NCBI GenBank assembly: GCA_029706075.1
Contig: JAINUG010000394.1
Span: 310,001 to 374,000 of the forward strand
Length of the DNA: 64,000 nt
Direction of reading: 5' to 3'
Source of the DNA: Aldrovandia affinis
Lineage: Eukaryota > Chordata > Actinopteri > Notacanthiformes > Halosauridae
This document shows positions 50,326 to 62,176 of this stretch, in pieces. How positions within the stretch are numbered: the stretch's first letter is position 1; each line of letters opens with the position of its first letter. The translations under genes and the position numbers were made by a program. The notes beneath the pieces were generated by a model, which saw only the letters and a program-made list of their open reading frames with translations, was not told where the DNA came from and made no database searches.

Positions 50326-52255
50326 AAACTCAATGGCCACTTTATTAGGTACACCTGTACACTTGCTCATTAATGCAATTATCTAATCAGCCAATCATGT
50401 GGCAGCCACTCAATGCATAAAAGCATGCAAACATGGTCAAGAGGTTCAGTTGTTTTTCACACCAAAAATCAGAATGGGGAAGAAATGTGATCTAAGTGAC
50501 TTTGACCGTGGAATGATTGTTGGTGCCAGACAGAGTGGTGTGAGTATCTCAGAAACTGCTGATCTCATGGGACTTTCACGCACAACAGTCTCTAGAGTTT
50601 ACAGAGAATGGTGCAAAAAAACAAAAAACATCCAGTGAGCGGCAGTTCTGTGGGCGAAAACACCTTGTTAATGAGAGAGGTCAGAGGAGAATGGCCAGAC
50701 TGGTTCAAGCTGACAGGAAGGCGACATTAACTCAAATAACCACATGTTACAACAGTGGTATGCAGAAGAGCATCTCTGAAAGTACAACACGTCAAACCTT
50801 GAAGTGGATGGGCTACAGCAGCAGAAGACCACACTTCGGTTCTACTCCTGTCAGCTAAGAACAGGAAAGTGAGGCTACAGTGGGCACAGGCTCACCAAAA
50901 CTGGACAGTTGAAGATAAAAACACTGCCTGGTCTGACGAATCTTGATTTCTGCTGTGACATGCAGATGGTAGGGTCAGAATTTGGCGCAAACAGCATGAA
51001 TCCATGCATCCATCCTGCCTTGTGGCAACGGTTCAGGCTGGTGGTGGTGGTGTAACGGTGTGGGGAATGTTTTCTTGGCACATATTAGGCCCCTTAATAC
51101 CAATTGAGCATCGTTTAAATGCCACAGCCTACCTGAATCTTGTTGCTGACCATGTGCATCCCTTTATGGCCACAGTCTACCCTTCTTCTAACGGCTACTA
51201 CCAGCAGGATGTCACAAAGCACAGGTAATCTCAAGCTGGTTCCATGAACATGACAATAAGTTCAGTGTACTCCAATGGCCTCCACAGTCACCAGATCTCA
51301 GTCCAATAAAGCACCTTTGGAATGTGATGGAACAGGAGATTCGCAACATGAATGTGCAGCTGACAAATCTACAGCAACTGCGTGATATTATCATGTCAAC
51401 ATGGACCAGAATCTCTCAGGAATGTTTTCAACACCTTGTTGAATCCATGCCACGAAGAATTCAGGCTGTCCTGTACTGGGGGGGTCCTACTCAGTACAGG
51501 CAGTCCCCGGGTTACAAACGAGATCCGTTCTTAAGTCTGTCATTAAGTCGAATTTATATGTAAGTCGGAACAGGTACATACAGTTCTTATTAATCATCAC
51601 TTAGTCAAATGTTTGTATTAGTATAGTATTTATTTGACCTTTCTGTGCATATTAAACACTTAAGAAAAACTTCCAAATACAATAAAACATCTTAAACATA
51701 ACATTCAATACATAATAATACTGTAATAATAATAATGTGGCGTTCTGCCGAGGAAGCAGAGACGGAGTTCGTGGTTCAGGAATCGCTCCAGGGGAGCTTC
51801 TCTTTATTGAAGTCATCACAGCAAAAACAGTAGCGCACTCTGACCCGTTCGACCAGGCGAACTGACTTTTTATTAGACCCTGGTTCGCCCTGATTTGCCG
51901 CCGAGGGCACAAACAATGCAACCAATCGCACAACAATTAAACAAACATACTTTTGCAGTGCGGTAGCGGCTAGGTGGCTAACAATGCAGAAAAACAACGG
52001 TACAAAAACGTAAGAGTCCAATAAACACAGCACAATGAAATAAGCTAGTGCTACACAAGCGACTGTTAGCTGGCTAAATACATTACAAAACAACACTTGC
52101 ATAACTGCGTAGTTGCACAAAAACTAGCGGGACAACTAACGCTAGCTAACCGCTGAAACCGCGCAATGTTTTCATGAGCATCACAAAGTAGGCGTGCGTT
52201 CGTTATTACTAACCATTGTATTTAACTCGATTTTTAAAATATGATAGGCCTTATA

Positions 52256-53721
52256 GGCCATAAGGTGAACCCGTTTTTCGTTTCATCTCGTTCCCATCAA
52301 ACCATACTTTTTACTTCTTAAAAAAAATCTATTGGTGTTGAACGAGAAAATAAAAGTTCTACTCGTGGAATCCTGCAGTTATTTTATAATCAGCGTTTAA
52401 ATTCGGTACTAGTACGTCCTGGGCATAATCAGAGTTTGTTCACGAGTGGTGAAACGGCCGTCACGTGATCCGCTAGACCAATAAGGTGGCCGCTTTTTGG
52501 AACTAGCTTCCAAGATGTCTGCCTCCATGTCGTTAACAAGCAGTAGCGAAGATGATGGAAATCCTGCCAAAAGTCCTCCGAAAGTGCACAAAATGGATTA
52601 TAAACAGTGCTATATGCATGTTACGTCCATAAAGAACGAAGAGGCAAAAGGTGAACTAAGAAAAAGTGCCTCGAACGTGATTTGTTTTCACACCTGGGGC
52701 CTACTTTTTAAATGCATTTTCCATAGACAACATCTGTATCCTGCAGTTTTTTTTGTCACGACCCATAAATGTATATGTGCCCATAAATGTATATGTATAG
52801 CCCTACCTGATCCTTCCTCTTAGCAGATATTGTAGGTATGTTACAATTCCCGTGCGCAGCGGCGGCCTAGATGTGCCTGTGTCCCTGTGCAAGCGATTAT
52901 GAGAGACTATGGCCATACCCCAAAAATGCAGGCTTTTCAAGGGCTGTCGGGTTTTTTTTCACCATATGTCTGGGATATAACGTAGTTGAAAACTCGATCC
53001 TCTATCTTGTTTCCGAAATTTGATTAAACATTGCTCGGTTTGGTCATACGCTACACTTCAGAGTCAGACTCGTGTTTAGTGCTTTCAAAATGATATGTCG
53101 CAAGTTCAGTACTAAATAAAAGGTATCCAGGACGTTAATTTAACATTTTATCTTGTTTCTGGTGAAATTTCATTGAAATCTGTCGATTCGAAATGCGATA
53201 TTTTTGACCCGGAATGTGAGATATCTTCAAATGCTCACTGCCTGCGCAACATGTAATTATGTGATTAATTGATTATGTAATGTAACTTCAGATAATTCAA
53301 ATTAAGATATATCATATCTTTTTTAGAATGCTTCAATATGTAAATGACTGAAAATGTCATGCAATTTATTTGCAAATGATTTATAACATTTCAAAATGTT
53401 GTAACATACCTAGATATTGTACTGTGTTTGTATAGATTTGTTCTTGCACTTACCTCAGCACTGGTTATGCTCTTGGATGCTTGTTTAGTAGGGAGATGTA
53501 CTTATGATTTCTGGTGACTAGCAGTTCTCTTGCTTACCTACGTTAAATGCACTTATTGTAAGTCGCTTTGGATAAAAGCATCTGCTAAATGACTGTAATG
53601 TAATGTAATGAATGTGAATAAAAAAACGAAAATCATGCTGATGGTTCTGCTTGCAACTTTATTCTTGCAGCATCTGTGAGGCCATTGCCAGCTACAGTAC
53701 ATATAGAACCATAGGCAGAGG
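52256..53721 (+). repeat. direct duplication, copy A (cut by the assembly gap)
   Basis: The block starts GGCCATAAGG and is repeated at 59171-60198. It contains a 445-bp segment (52554-52998) absent from copy B and ends exactly at the N run. An L2-like 3' tail (GTAAGTCGCTTTGGATAAAA) lies at 53558-53591. Copy A also contains a short open frame from 52515. Confidence 0.9.
52515..52820 (+). other. unrecognised open frame inside duplication copy A
   Basis: It starts MSASMSLTSSSEDDGNPAKS and continues PPKVHKMDYKQCYMHVTSI before becoming low-grade after about residue 60. A CCAATAAG box and GC-rich sequence precede the ATG by about 30 bases. The sequence after KGELRKSASN may be intronic. I do not recognise the protein; it may be the first exon of a transposon-encoded gene. 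Copy B keeps the start but has lost the rest. Confidence 0.4.
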
Positions 53722-53821
53722 NNNNNNNNNNNNNNNNNNNNNNNNNNNNNNNNNNNNNNNNNNNNNNNNNNNNNNNNNNNNNNNNNNNNNNNNNNNNNNN
53801 NNNNNNNNNNNNNNNNNNNNN
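53722..53821. other. assembly gap of 100 N
   Basis: Exactly 100 N, the usual placeholder for a gap of unknown size. It sits at the end of duplication copy A, and repeats on both sides make local misassembly possible. Confidence 0.99.
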
Positions 53822-54020
53822 AGTGGCGAGGGGCTCTCAGGAAGGCTGGCGACAGCAGGGCATGATGGGCCCTCAGGGAGGCTGGCAGGAGCCAGCAGCA
53901 AGGGGCCCTCAGGGAGATCAGCGACGCCAGGCAAGGAGGACACAGCAGTGCGCGATGGGTCCTCAGACCCGCCGACAGCAGGGCGCGATGGGTCCTCAGG
54001 GAGGCCCTTTGGTAAAAAAA
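53822..54020 (+). repeat. degenerate GC-rich minisatellite
   Basis: Units start GGGCCCTCAGGGAGGCTGGC or close variants and include GCAGGGCGCGATGGGTCCTC. Typical spacing is about 33-54 bases. In one plus frame it reads as degenerate GPSGRLATAG-type repeats, so it may derive from a repetitive coding sequence. It borders the N gap, so its true length is unknown. Confidence 0.7.
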
Positions 54021-55241
54021 AAGTAAAAAGATATGAGATATTGGGCCCTATTTTTGTGCCGGCGCTTAGCAGCGTTATGCCCTAGCACAGGCGAATTGCC
54101 AGTTTCGTCTGTCTCAAACATAATATTTCTCTGCTGAGTTTGGCAATTTCGTGGTGCGCAACGAAGGCGTTTGCGTGACTATGAAAACAATCAGCGCTAT
54201 GCAAGTTTGGTGTCAAGTAATGCGTTTGCGTTAACGTCCAACTAGACCACCTCTTAGCGGAAACGCTGGCGCTCTGTGCAATTTTGTGACTTTATTGATG
54301 CGCACATATAAACATAAGGTTATCTGAAATCACATGATAATGTTTTGTGGCAGTGACGTGCGGTGAGGTCAATGGCTGGGGAGGCACTGGATAGTAAGAG
54401 CCAGACTTAGGCCTACACACACGTGAACCCGATAGAGGCAGCTTAAATTCACCAGTCAATTGGCAGGTTGCGCAATGACTATTGGTTAGGCGACCGTATG
54501 TTTCATATTTCATATCAGCGTTCTTTACAAAACACGCATACAGATAAGTTACGTAGGCCTATTCGATTCACATTTTATTTGCCAATGCAGTTCCACTATT
54601 CATACTCATTCAACACAAATGAAAATATGTATTGCATAGCCTTAACTTTACTTGTAAATGAAGTCACAGTAAATTCAACGCACTTGTATTTCCCCAACAC
54701 TCCCAAAACATAATCAGCAACAGCCGGTGCTCGTCTGTCATCACTCACATCCTCAAATCCCAAGAACGCCCCCTCCCTCACCTCACAAATCACCTCAGTT
54801 TTAGCCACATAACGCAAAATTACAGAGACTCTGGCTTTGTTTGTGACATCGTTGTGTCGTCTACTTCGACTACAACAAATGGGGCTGCATTAATCTCCTC
54901 TCAGATCATTTCTAATTACATCACCGACTGCTTCGATCGTTCTGTATTCTGTTTGATAAGTCAGAAAACACAGTGGATGTCTCCAAATGTCTAGCTAACT
55001 TTTCATCTTTGTCAGCAAAAGCATGTAATAGCTCCACATAGTTGCCACGATTAGAAAAGCTTGCACTCTCATCATTACCACGAAATGCAAATTCCTGTTT
55101 GGCTAGGAAGCAGGTTGCATTAATAAGGTCTTTTAAAATCTCACGGTTTTCCTTTACCTCAACATTGTGGATGCTGATATTTAATCTCCACTGTTCATTC
55201 AAGGCCAGATCTATCCTTGAAGTTCCAAAAGTTAAAGCAAT

Positions 55242-56350
55242 TGACCCTTCGCTAAACCACGCCCCCCTTAGTTATTGTTGCTAAGTCCGTCAAGCTTTCG
55301 GAGCCAGCATGGCGTTCGCAATGACGCTAACTGCACTCCCTGGAGAAATATTGTCCAATTTTTGGAAAATAGAAAAAGCGATTTCAGATAGAAGCAGACA
55401 GAAGGGTCTACAATATACATTTGAAGGTTATATTCAAGATATCACACTGACTCAGCAACAAAATGACGTAAAAATTTTTAATTAGAAACATTAAAGAAGC
55501 GAAAGCCTACAGATCAGAGTAAAAGTGAACCACCGCATCACCTGGCGATTGAGACAGAGGACAACGACATTAAGGAGCAACACTGTTCCTGTAAAGCTGG
55601 GTAGGTCTCTATTCACTATTACAATCATTAAAAAGCAAAAGCAGTAGGCCTATATAACGTTACATTCAGTAGTAAGTTAGCTAGCATTAGCTAACTAACG
55701 TAACATTAGTAGCCTATAGTGTGCTGTAACGACATTACTCTGGTTAGCTCCACTGGTAGCTCCATACCCTGGACCTCTGTAAAGCAAAAAATATCAGCAG
55801 TGTGTCAGCCCAGTCCTCAAGATTTGGGTACTCGGGACTGGGCTTCCCATTGACAAAGTGCTGAAATAGTAATGAAAAAATAGTATTACATTTTGACATC
55901 AAGGTAACGTTACCCACTTGGTTTTCTAGAGCTTGACTGTAACATCTTAACGTTAGCAAGCTGGCTGGATCACGAATAACAAAGCTAACATTTAGTCTAA
56001 CTTTATCAACGTTGCAACCCGGAGCTGTATATCCAGACCGTAGCCATGTTAGCTTAGCTGGCTAACACTTTTCAGGATTTGATTTTGGTTTTGTAAAGGA
56101 AAAGAAACGTATATCTCCTTGCAACCACTCTGGGTAACGAGTGTCACTGTTACAAGTGCCCCAGGCACAACGTTTAACCATAATTAGCTAAAAATCCACA
56201 AAACCAGCTCGAAAATGAAGAAAATCTCGAATTTTTGTGTCAAAGTCAATGGAGTGCAGCAAAAAACTGTCTGACTTCTGTCGGAGTCTGTCAAATACTG
56301 CGCTGTGATTGGCCAGTCTGCGTTTCGGGGCGTGGTTTAGCGAAGGGTCA
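55242..56350 (+). mobile_element. ISL2EU-like TIR element nested in the hAT
   Basis: Perfect 24-bp terminal inverted repeats (55242-55265 and 56327-56350) start TGACCCTTCGCTAAACCACG, with AT on both sides. The plus strand has a start MAFAMTLTALPGEILSNFW at 55309 and a CxCKAG motif (EQHCSCKAG) near 55580 typical of SWIM zinc fingers. AT targets and a SWIM-containing second protein are known from ISL2EU transposons, so that group is proposed. No transposase remains. Confidence 0.65.
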
Positions 56351-56670
56351 ATTGGCTTTGAATGTGAGTTGTTGATCTTTCGTGTTTGTTGAGGCTCCTT
56401 GGTAGATTTTTCAAGTCACAATATCCCGCCTTAGTCCAAACGTTGTCGATAGTGGAGAACAAAAGGCAGGGAAAGCAGTAAAGGTGATTCTTCATAGCAC
56501 AGCCACACTGGCTGTCTTTTCGTTGGTACCACTCTATTTGAAACGACCGTGTGGTTTTCTGTTCGTTAGTTTGAAGTAGGCCCTTAAGCTCAGGCATTCG
56601 TCTTCCATTGTTTATCACTCTCTGTTTTGATTAAAACTAAAAATGTTAACGTTAGATATAACGTTTTCCT

Positions 56671-56993
56671 AGGCGGCACGGTGGTGCAGTGGATAGCACT
56701 GTCGCCTCACAGCAAGAAGGTCTCGGGTTCGAATCCAGGCCGGGGGCATTTCTGTGTGGAGTTTGCATGTTCTCCCCGTGTCCGCGTGGGTTTCCTCCGG
56801 GTACTCCGGTTTCTTCCCACTGTCCAAAGACATGCACGTTAGGCTAATTGGAGAGTCTAAATTGCCCGTAGGTATGAGTGTGTGAGTGAATGGTGTATGT
56901 AGTGCCCTGCGATGGATTGGCGACCTGTCCAGGGTGTATTCCTGCGACCCTAACTAGGAATAAGCGGCTGAAGATGAGATGAGATGAGATGAG
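56671..56993 (+). repeat. DANA/HE1-type tRNA-derived SINE
   Basis: The head reads GGCGGCACGGTGGTGCAGTG and GGTCTCGGGTTCGAATCC (A and B boxes). The core is GTGTGGAGTTTGCATGTTCT and TGGGTTTCCTCCGGGTACTC, and the tail is (GATGA)n. Near-identical AGATATAACGTTTTCC and AGATAACGTTTTCC flank it as a target duplication. It lies in the hAT element's 5' part. Confidence 0.93.
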
Positions 56994-59170
56994 AGATAAC
57001 GTTTTCCATTTTTGCAGCCCATATGATGTATAGATATTCAGGATGAACGAAACGAGAGTAATAAAACTAAGGGGAGTTGTAGCCGCAGTGCATTTTTTTG
57101 CAGCAGCTGTAAATGTTTTTGCTAGAGCTAACTAACGTAGAGGGATAGCGAGCGTCACCAATTACGTGGGCTCAAGATCGCCACCACATACGTGAAATAA
57201 GGCTACGTTACCTAGGCTATGGAAGGCGAGGACATGTAATGAAGGGGTCAGCAAACATTACATTGATGACATACAGAGAGATGGTAACAGGCACGCGCTT
57301 ATTGCCCGTGCTCCAACCAGTTTCTAAGGGGTTGCGCAGTCAGAGGGCAGGCAGGGCTAGTCGCTGCCGCACCGCTCGTATCTCCCTGTATTTGCAGCTG
57401 AGCTCCGCAAATGTGGCGATTTTGACTATAAAAAATGATTGGAATCATACAGAAATTACATTTATAACACAGATCAGTGGAGAAATCTTAATATTTATTA
57501 TATTATTATGTTTTTTTACTTTTCGTAGCAGCTATTTTCATTGGAGTATGACAGGTCAGGCTCTGCCTCCCCTGACCGCACATCCCTGTTTTGTGGATAT
57601 TGTGAATATCCCCCCACGTTGAGGCAAATTGTCCAATTCATGGGTAACTTGCAAGCGTAATAAATTATGCTAAAAACTATTTCACCACAGCCTGTGGTTA
57701 TTCAATGCACGGACATGAAATACTGAAGCCAGCAGGCCATCCTTTGCCAACGTTCAGTAAGATACACCTGTTAAATAAATATGTTTGTATGCACATTGTT
57801 TTTCTTATGTGAAAGGGTTTTATTCTTTCCATTTGCACTGCATAAAATGCGATACCCTGGGTTTGGTAGGCGGTGTTTGCCAGACGGCTGTCAGTTTGGC
57901 TGTACATGCAGTTTCTTCCAGTCTTGTCCAACATGCAAATTATTGTAATTTTTTTCCTACACCCGACAGCCAGCAGAGAACTAAACAGGATTTTTATACG
58001 CAATGTGGATTCCCTGGGGTCTGCAGACATGTGCATCTGATCACGGTATCATTTAGGTGAATCGGAAGGGGGTCCACTCCATTAATATCCAGGTGGTTTG
58101 TGATGCACACTCCAGGGTGACACATGTAGGCCTACTGCATGACGAACAGAAATGAAACAGGCCTAGTTGCAGTTGTGAGTTTGTTATTTATTGCTTTCCA
58201 TTTAACAATTACATTAAGTTAGAAGAAAAGAAACGTTGTTTTTTTAAAGTTGGAAAGCCTACAAATAAGGAAAAAATAAAACACTTTCTTTTAACAATGT
58301 AGGTCTCAAAATATAAACTCAAATCATGGAAATAACAAATTAATGTGCACCTTATAAATTCCGCACATCCCGAGAAGCGCTCCTGGCGCAGCGCGCAAAA
58401 CTGTCATCCATGTAAGGAAATTGCCAATTTGCTATAGCATTAGCGTACTGGTATTTAAAGGGATGGAAAATAGGTGTTCTGATTGGCCATTATGAAACCA
58501 AAGCCCCACCACACCCACATGTATTTTTTTAAAGTGAATCCAATCTCTTTTACAACTGCGCCGGTGATGCGCTATCGTCCTAAATCACCGAAATTGCGTT
58601 AGACCGTCTTCGCTTTGCGTCTGTGTTACGACACCGTCCTAATTCAGCAAAATAGGACCCATTACATACTTAACAATATTATACCATCGTCCAATTGTTA
58701 AAGTTTACGGTAAAAATAAATTTAAAAAGTGAAGGTAATAACGATTTGTTTTGCTGCCAGGTGTATTAATAAATTGATTGTAAACAATAGTGGAAAATGT
58801 ATGAATAAAAATAACAGCCTACCTCTCGGATTTTGGCTTGAATATTCGCTTTGGTTTTAATATCCATGTCAAATGTCTTAAGAATGTTCAGGAATAAAAC
58901 AGGCAACTCAGAAGATGTTTTCAGGATAATGTTTCCTGGACAATTTGTCTGCATTTATATCATTCTGAGAAACACATGCAATCCGCTGTGATGTCACGTT
59001 TGTCAACTGTGACATCATAATCTGAACTCAACCCTGCTCACGCCTTGCGGTTTTGTTTTGACAACACAATTTTAAAACCAACGATGGCAACTGTAGTAAC
59101 AACACCATCTTGGCCCCGCCCCTTTGTAGATCCAGCAGAAAATAACTGAACATTCCAATCAGCATCATTA

Positions 59171-60198
59171 GGCCATAAGGGGAACCCGTTTTTCGTTTCA
59201 TCTCGTTCCCATCAAACCCGACTACATACTTTTTACTTCATAAAAAATATCTATTTGTGTTTAGAAAATAAAAGTTCTACTCGTAGAATCCTGCAGTTAT
59301 TTTATAATCAGTGTTTAAATTCGGTACTAGTACGTCCTGGGCGTAATCAGAGTTTGTTCACGAGTGGTGAAGCGGCCATCACGTGATCCCGCTAGACCAA
59401 TAAGGTGGCCGCTTTTTGGAACTAGCTTCCAAGATGTCTGCCTCCATGTCGTTAACAAGCAGTAGCGAAGATCCTCTATCTTGTTTCCGAAATTTGATGA
59501 AACATTGCTCGGTTTGGTCATACGCTACACTTCAGAGTCAGACTCGTGTTTAATGCTTTCAAAATGATATGTCGCAAGTTCAGGACTAAATCAATGGTAT
59601 CCAAGACGTTAAAATAACATTTTATCATGTTTCTGGTGAAATTTCATTGAAGTCTGTCGATGCGAAATGCGATATTTTTGACCCGGAATGTGAGATATCT
59701 TTGCCCAAATGCTCACTGCCTGCGCAACATGTAATTATGTGATTAATTGATTATGTAATGTAACTTCAGATAATTCAAATTAAGATATATCATATCTCTT
59801 TTAGAATGCTTCAATCTGTAAATGACTGAAAATGTCATGCAATTTATTTGCAAATGATTTATAACATTTCAAAATTTTGTAACATACCTAGATATTGTAC
59901 TGTATTTGTATAGATTTGTTCTTGCACTTACCTCAGCACTGGTTATGCTCTTGGATGCTTGTTTAGTAGGGAGATGTACTTATGATTTCTGGTGACTAGC
60001 AGTTCTCTTGCTTACCTACGTTAAATGCACTTATTGTAAGTCGCTTTGGATAAAAGCATCTGCTAAATGACTAATGTAATGAATGTGAATAAAAAAACGA
60101 AAATCATATGCTGATGGTTCTGCTTGCAACTTTATTCTTGCAGCATCTGTGAGGCCATTGACAGCTACAGACAGTACATATAGAACCATAGGCAGAGG
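59171..60198 (+). repeat. direct duplication, copy B (internally deleted)
   Basis: Collinear with 52256-53721, with high identity. It lacks the 445 bp equivalent to 52554-52998, joined at a shared GAT. The L2-like 3' tail is at 60037-60069. Beyond 60198 the sequence continues uniquely because copy A is cut by the gap there. Confidence 0.92.
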
Positions 60199-60199
60199 T

Positions 60200-60538
60200 C
60201 TACCTCGACCGAGATTTGGCTAAGTAATGGACATTCAACGATAACAACGATTTACTATCTGTATTAGGTTAGGTCTTATACCCGTAATTTTGCACTATTT
60301 GCACTGTCTTCTTCTTTGCACAGTAGGACTCGTGCCCAGAACCCTGACCGAGTCAGAGGGATGTTCCGATAACAGAAGTAACACTGTTGTATATAAATGT
60401 ATATAGGCGCCGTTGTGTTAACATATGTTGCCTTATTGGTGATTATGTCTGTATTGTCTATGTGTATACTGGAGCTTTGTGTGTGACACAGAATTTCCCC
60501 AATGGGGATAAATAAAGTTGATCTTATCTTATCTTATG
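60200..60538 (+). repeat. probable LINE 3' end
   Basis: The segment ends TTTCCCCAATGGGGATAAAT, AAAGTTGATCTTATCTTATC, a 3' UTR ending in a short TTATC repeat as in non-LTR retrotransposon 3' tails. No coding part is seen. Confidence 0.45.
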
Positions 60539-60637
60539 CACAATTTGAATACATTACAGAGGGAATAGAGAGAGGGCTACAGAGCTAAGAAGAAGCAACA
60601 ACGGTGAAAGTTTGATGACACAGAGATGCCGTTCTGA

Positions 60638-61350
60638 CCCTACGGTCTAACAGCGGGCGATTCGGCAACTAGTTGCCGGAAATGCATTGATTCTCTATGA
60701 GAGTGAGCGACTTCCGGTGCCTGACCCATTGCCCGATTTGTGGGTGTTTCGGTATCCCAGAAAAGTTGAAAATTCTGAACTTTCGGGCAATGTTGCCCGG
60801 TAAGAGCGAATCAAATTCATGTCTTGCTCTTTTTACCTTCCACGCGGAAACCAACACAACACCGAAATTTTGTTCCTAGTTCTGACACTTCAACATGAGT
60901 GAGGAGAAACTGTTAACAGCGGTCTGCAGTACCCATACTTTATTTAATCCTAAAAGCATAAATATTTATAGCTAGCTAAACTTATATGGCCTACATACAT
61001 CTTATTTAATGTTTGTGTTGGTTAAAAGGCTATTTTTATCGCATGGGTACGTTTGGAAAAACGTTTGGAAAACGCACTGGAGAGAAATTTCGAGCTGTTT
61101 CCAGCGCAAGTATATGGCCGTAATTGCAAAAGCCTTCTGAGTTTGAGTTTGCGGTTCATAATTGAAGGAAACAATACTGCTAGCCAACTAATATTTATAA
61201 TAAAGATTCTCAAAATCTATGATGAACTATTCGTTTACCATGCCAAAAATTGTAAGCACGTCGGAAGCATTTTTGAGGACGCCAGTCAAGCGTGGTGAAC
61301 GCCCACTGGGCAATTTATTGCCTAGTATCGCCCGCTGTTAGACCGTAGGG
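60638..61350. mobile_element. 713-bp non-autonomous TIR element with subterminal palindromes
   Basis: Perfect 24-bp inverted ends (60638-60661 and 61327-61350) start CCCTACGGTCTAACAGCGGG, flanked by TGA on both sides. Just inside the left end is the 16-nt palindrome CGGCAACTAGTTGCCG, and inside the right end GGCAATTTATTGCC. No transposase is encoded. Confidence 0.85.
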
Positions 61351-62045
61351 TGAGGCAATACATGCACAAAACTGTACAAGTACACTGAGAATGTAAGTCA
61401 AAAGTACACCTCAACAAAACCATCATCTTTATGAACAGTTAGAACAGTCTGTGTCAAAGCAAGACAAAAAAGTGTCCAAGTCTATTATGGCAGTCCGTTC
61501 GTAAGTACGAGTTGTCCGTAAGCCGGACGTTCGTAACCCGGGGACTGCCTGTACTAGAAAGGTGTACCAAATACTGGCCACTGAGTGTATATTGTTGCTA
61601 AATGGTGACCTCTTGTGGCAAAAATGACTTTCACACTCTGTTTGTCCAGGGCATACAATGAAAACAAACGGAAACGGCGTTGGGTGGGAGGGAAAATGGG
61701 AGGGATCATTTTTTTATATTATTATCAGTATTAGGTGGTAGTATTTTTTTCTCTGCACGAAACTACCCTAACATATTTCATAAGGTAGTAAAATGATTGC
61801 TTCAATCTTATCATTACGATTCCCTGAATTAAAACAAGCATAAACAACGCATTTTTTGTTAATTTTACAAACTATCGTCTGATTGTCGAAAATGATACTG
61901 TAATTGCAATTGATACAAAATAGTTATCGAATTGTAGTCCTTGTATATCTGAGGATATACAAAATACACTCATTATATTAATCGCAGTAGCCTATATCAA
62001 TGCAATATTCGTTATATTTACTATTATTATAATTGTTGTTGCTGT

Positions 62046-62113
62046 TCATATTATTATTATTATTATTGTTATTGTTATTATTATTACAGCATCCCACATA
62101 AATATATGTAAAC

Positions 62114-62156
<43 letters not shown>

Positions 62157-62176
62157 GTTGTTATTATTATTATTAT
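62046..62176. repeat. (ATT)n microsatellite upstream of copine
   Basis: Two ATT runs (about 62050-62085 and 62117-62176), including 12 or more uninterrupted units, lie about 300 bp before the copine start codon. Confidence 0.95.

Larger units (their letters stand above)
54351..57588 (-). mobile_element. hAT transposon with TTF-type finger and perfect target duplication
   Basis: The left end CAGTGACGTGCGGTGAGG mirrors the right end (complement CAGGGATGTGCGGTCAGG). TTTTGTGG is repeated exactly at 54343-54350 and 57589-57596. On the minus strand, 56337-56618 encodes a TTF-type zinc finger (GCAMKNHLYCFPCLLFS, LPRSLNKHERSTTHIQ), and 54921-55202 a DUF4371-like hAT segment (REILKDLINATCFLAKQEFA). 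A nested element splits the two, and the catalytic C-terminus is missing. Confidence 0.9.
54043..58660. mobile_element. DNA transposon with GGGYCCTATTTT termini
   Basis: The left end GGGCCCTATTTTTGTG and the right end, complement GGGTCCTATTTTGCTG, are short inverted copies. ATT stands directly on both sides as a 3-bp target duplication. The interior is mostly a later hAT insertion. Three-base targets suggest a PIF/Harbinger-type element, but no transposase was recognised. Confidence 0.55.
51497..61551. mobile_element. 10-kb composite element with pogo/Tigger-like TIRs
   Basis: The left end CAGGCAGTCCCCGGGTTAC and the right end GTAACCCGGGGACTGCCTG are exact inverted copies, with TA on each side (51495-51496 and 61552-61553). 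TA targets and a CAGNCAGTCC-like start fit the pogo/Tigger group, but no CENP-B or DDE protein was found inside. The 10,055-bp interior holds a direct duplication, an assembly gap, a GGGCCC-TIR element, a hAT, an ISL2EU-like element, a SINE and a 713-bp TIR element. It is either a short element that received many insertions or a captured composite. Confidence 0.8.
50326..61589 (+). mobile_element. Tc1-like transposon, split by a 10-kb insertion
   Basis: The left end AACTCAATGGCCACTTTATT and the right end, whose complement reads CACTCAGTGGCCAGTATTTG, are imperfect inverted copies. The plus strand from 50474 encodes a Tc1-type transposase start (MGKKCDLSDFDRGMIVGARQ) that soon meets stop codons. 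Further on are WPPQSPDLSPIKHLWNVMEQ near 51290, the catalytic-Glu region, and a C-terminus cut near 51495 by the inserted element. The outer element is about 1.2 kb without the insert and is inactive. Confidence 0.87.
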
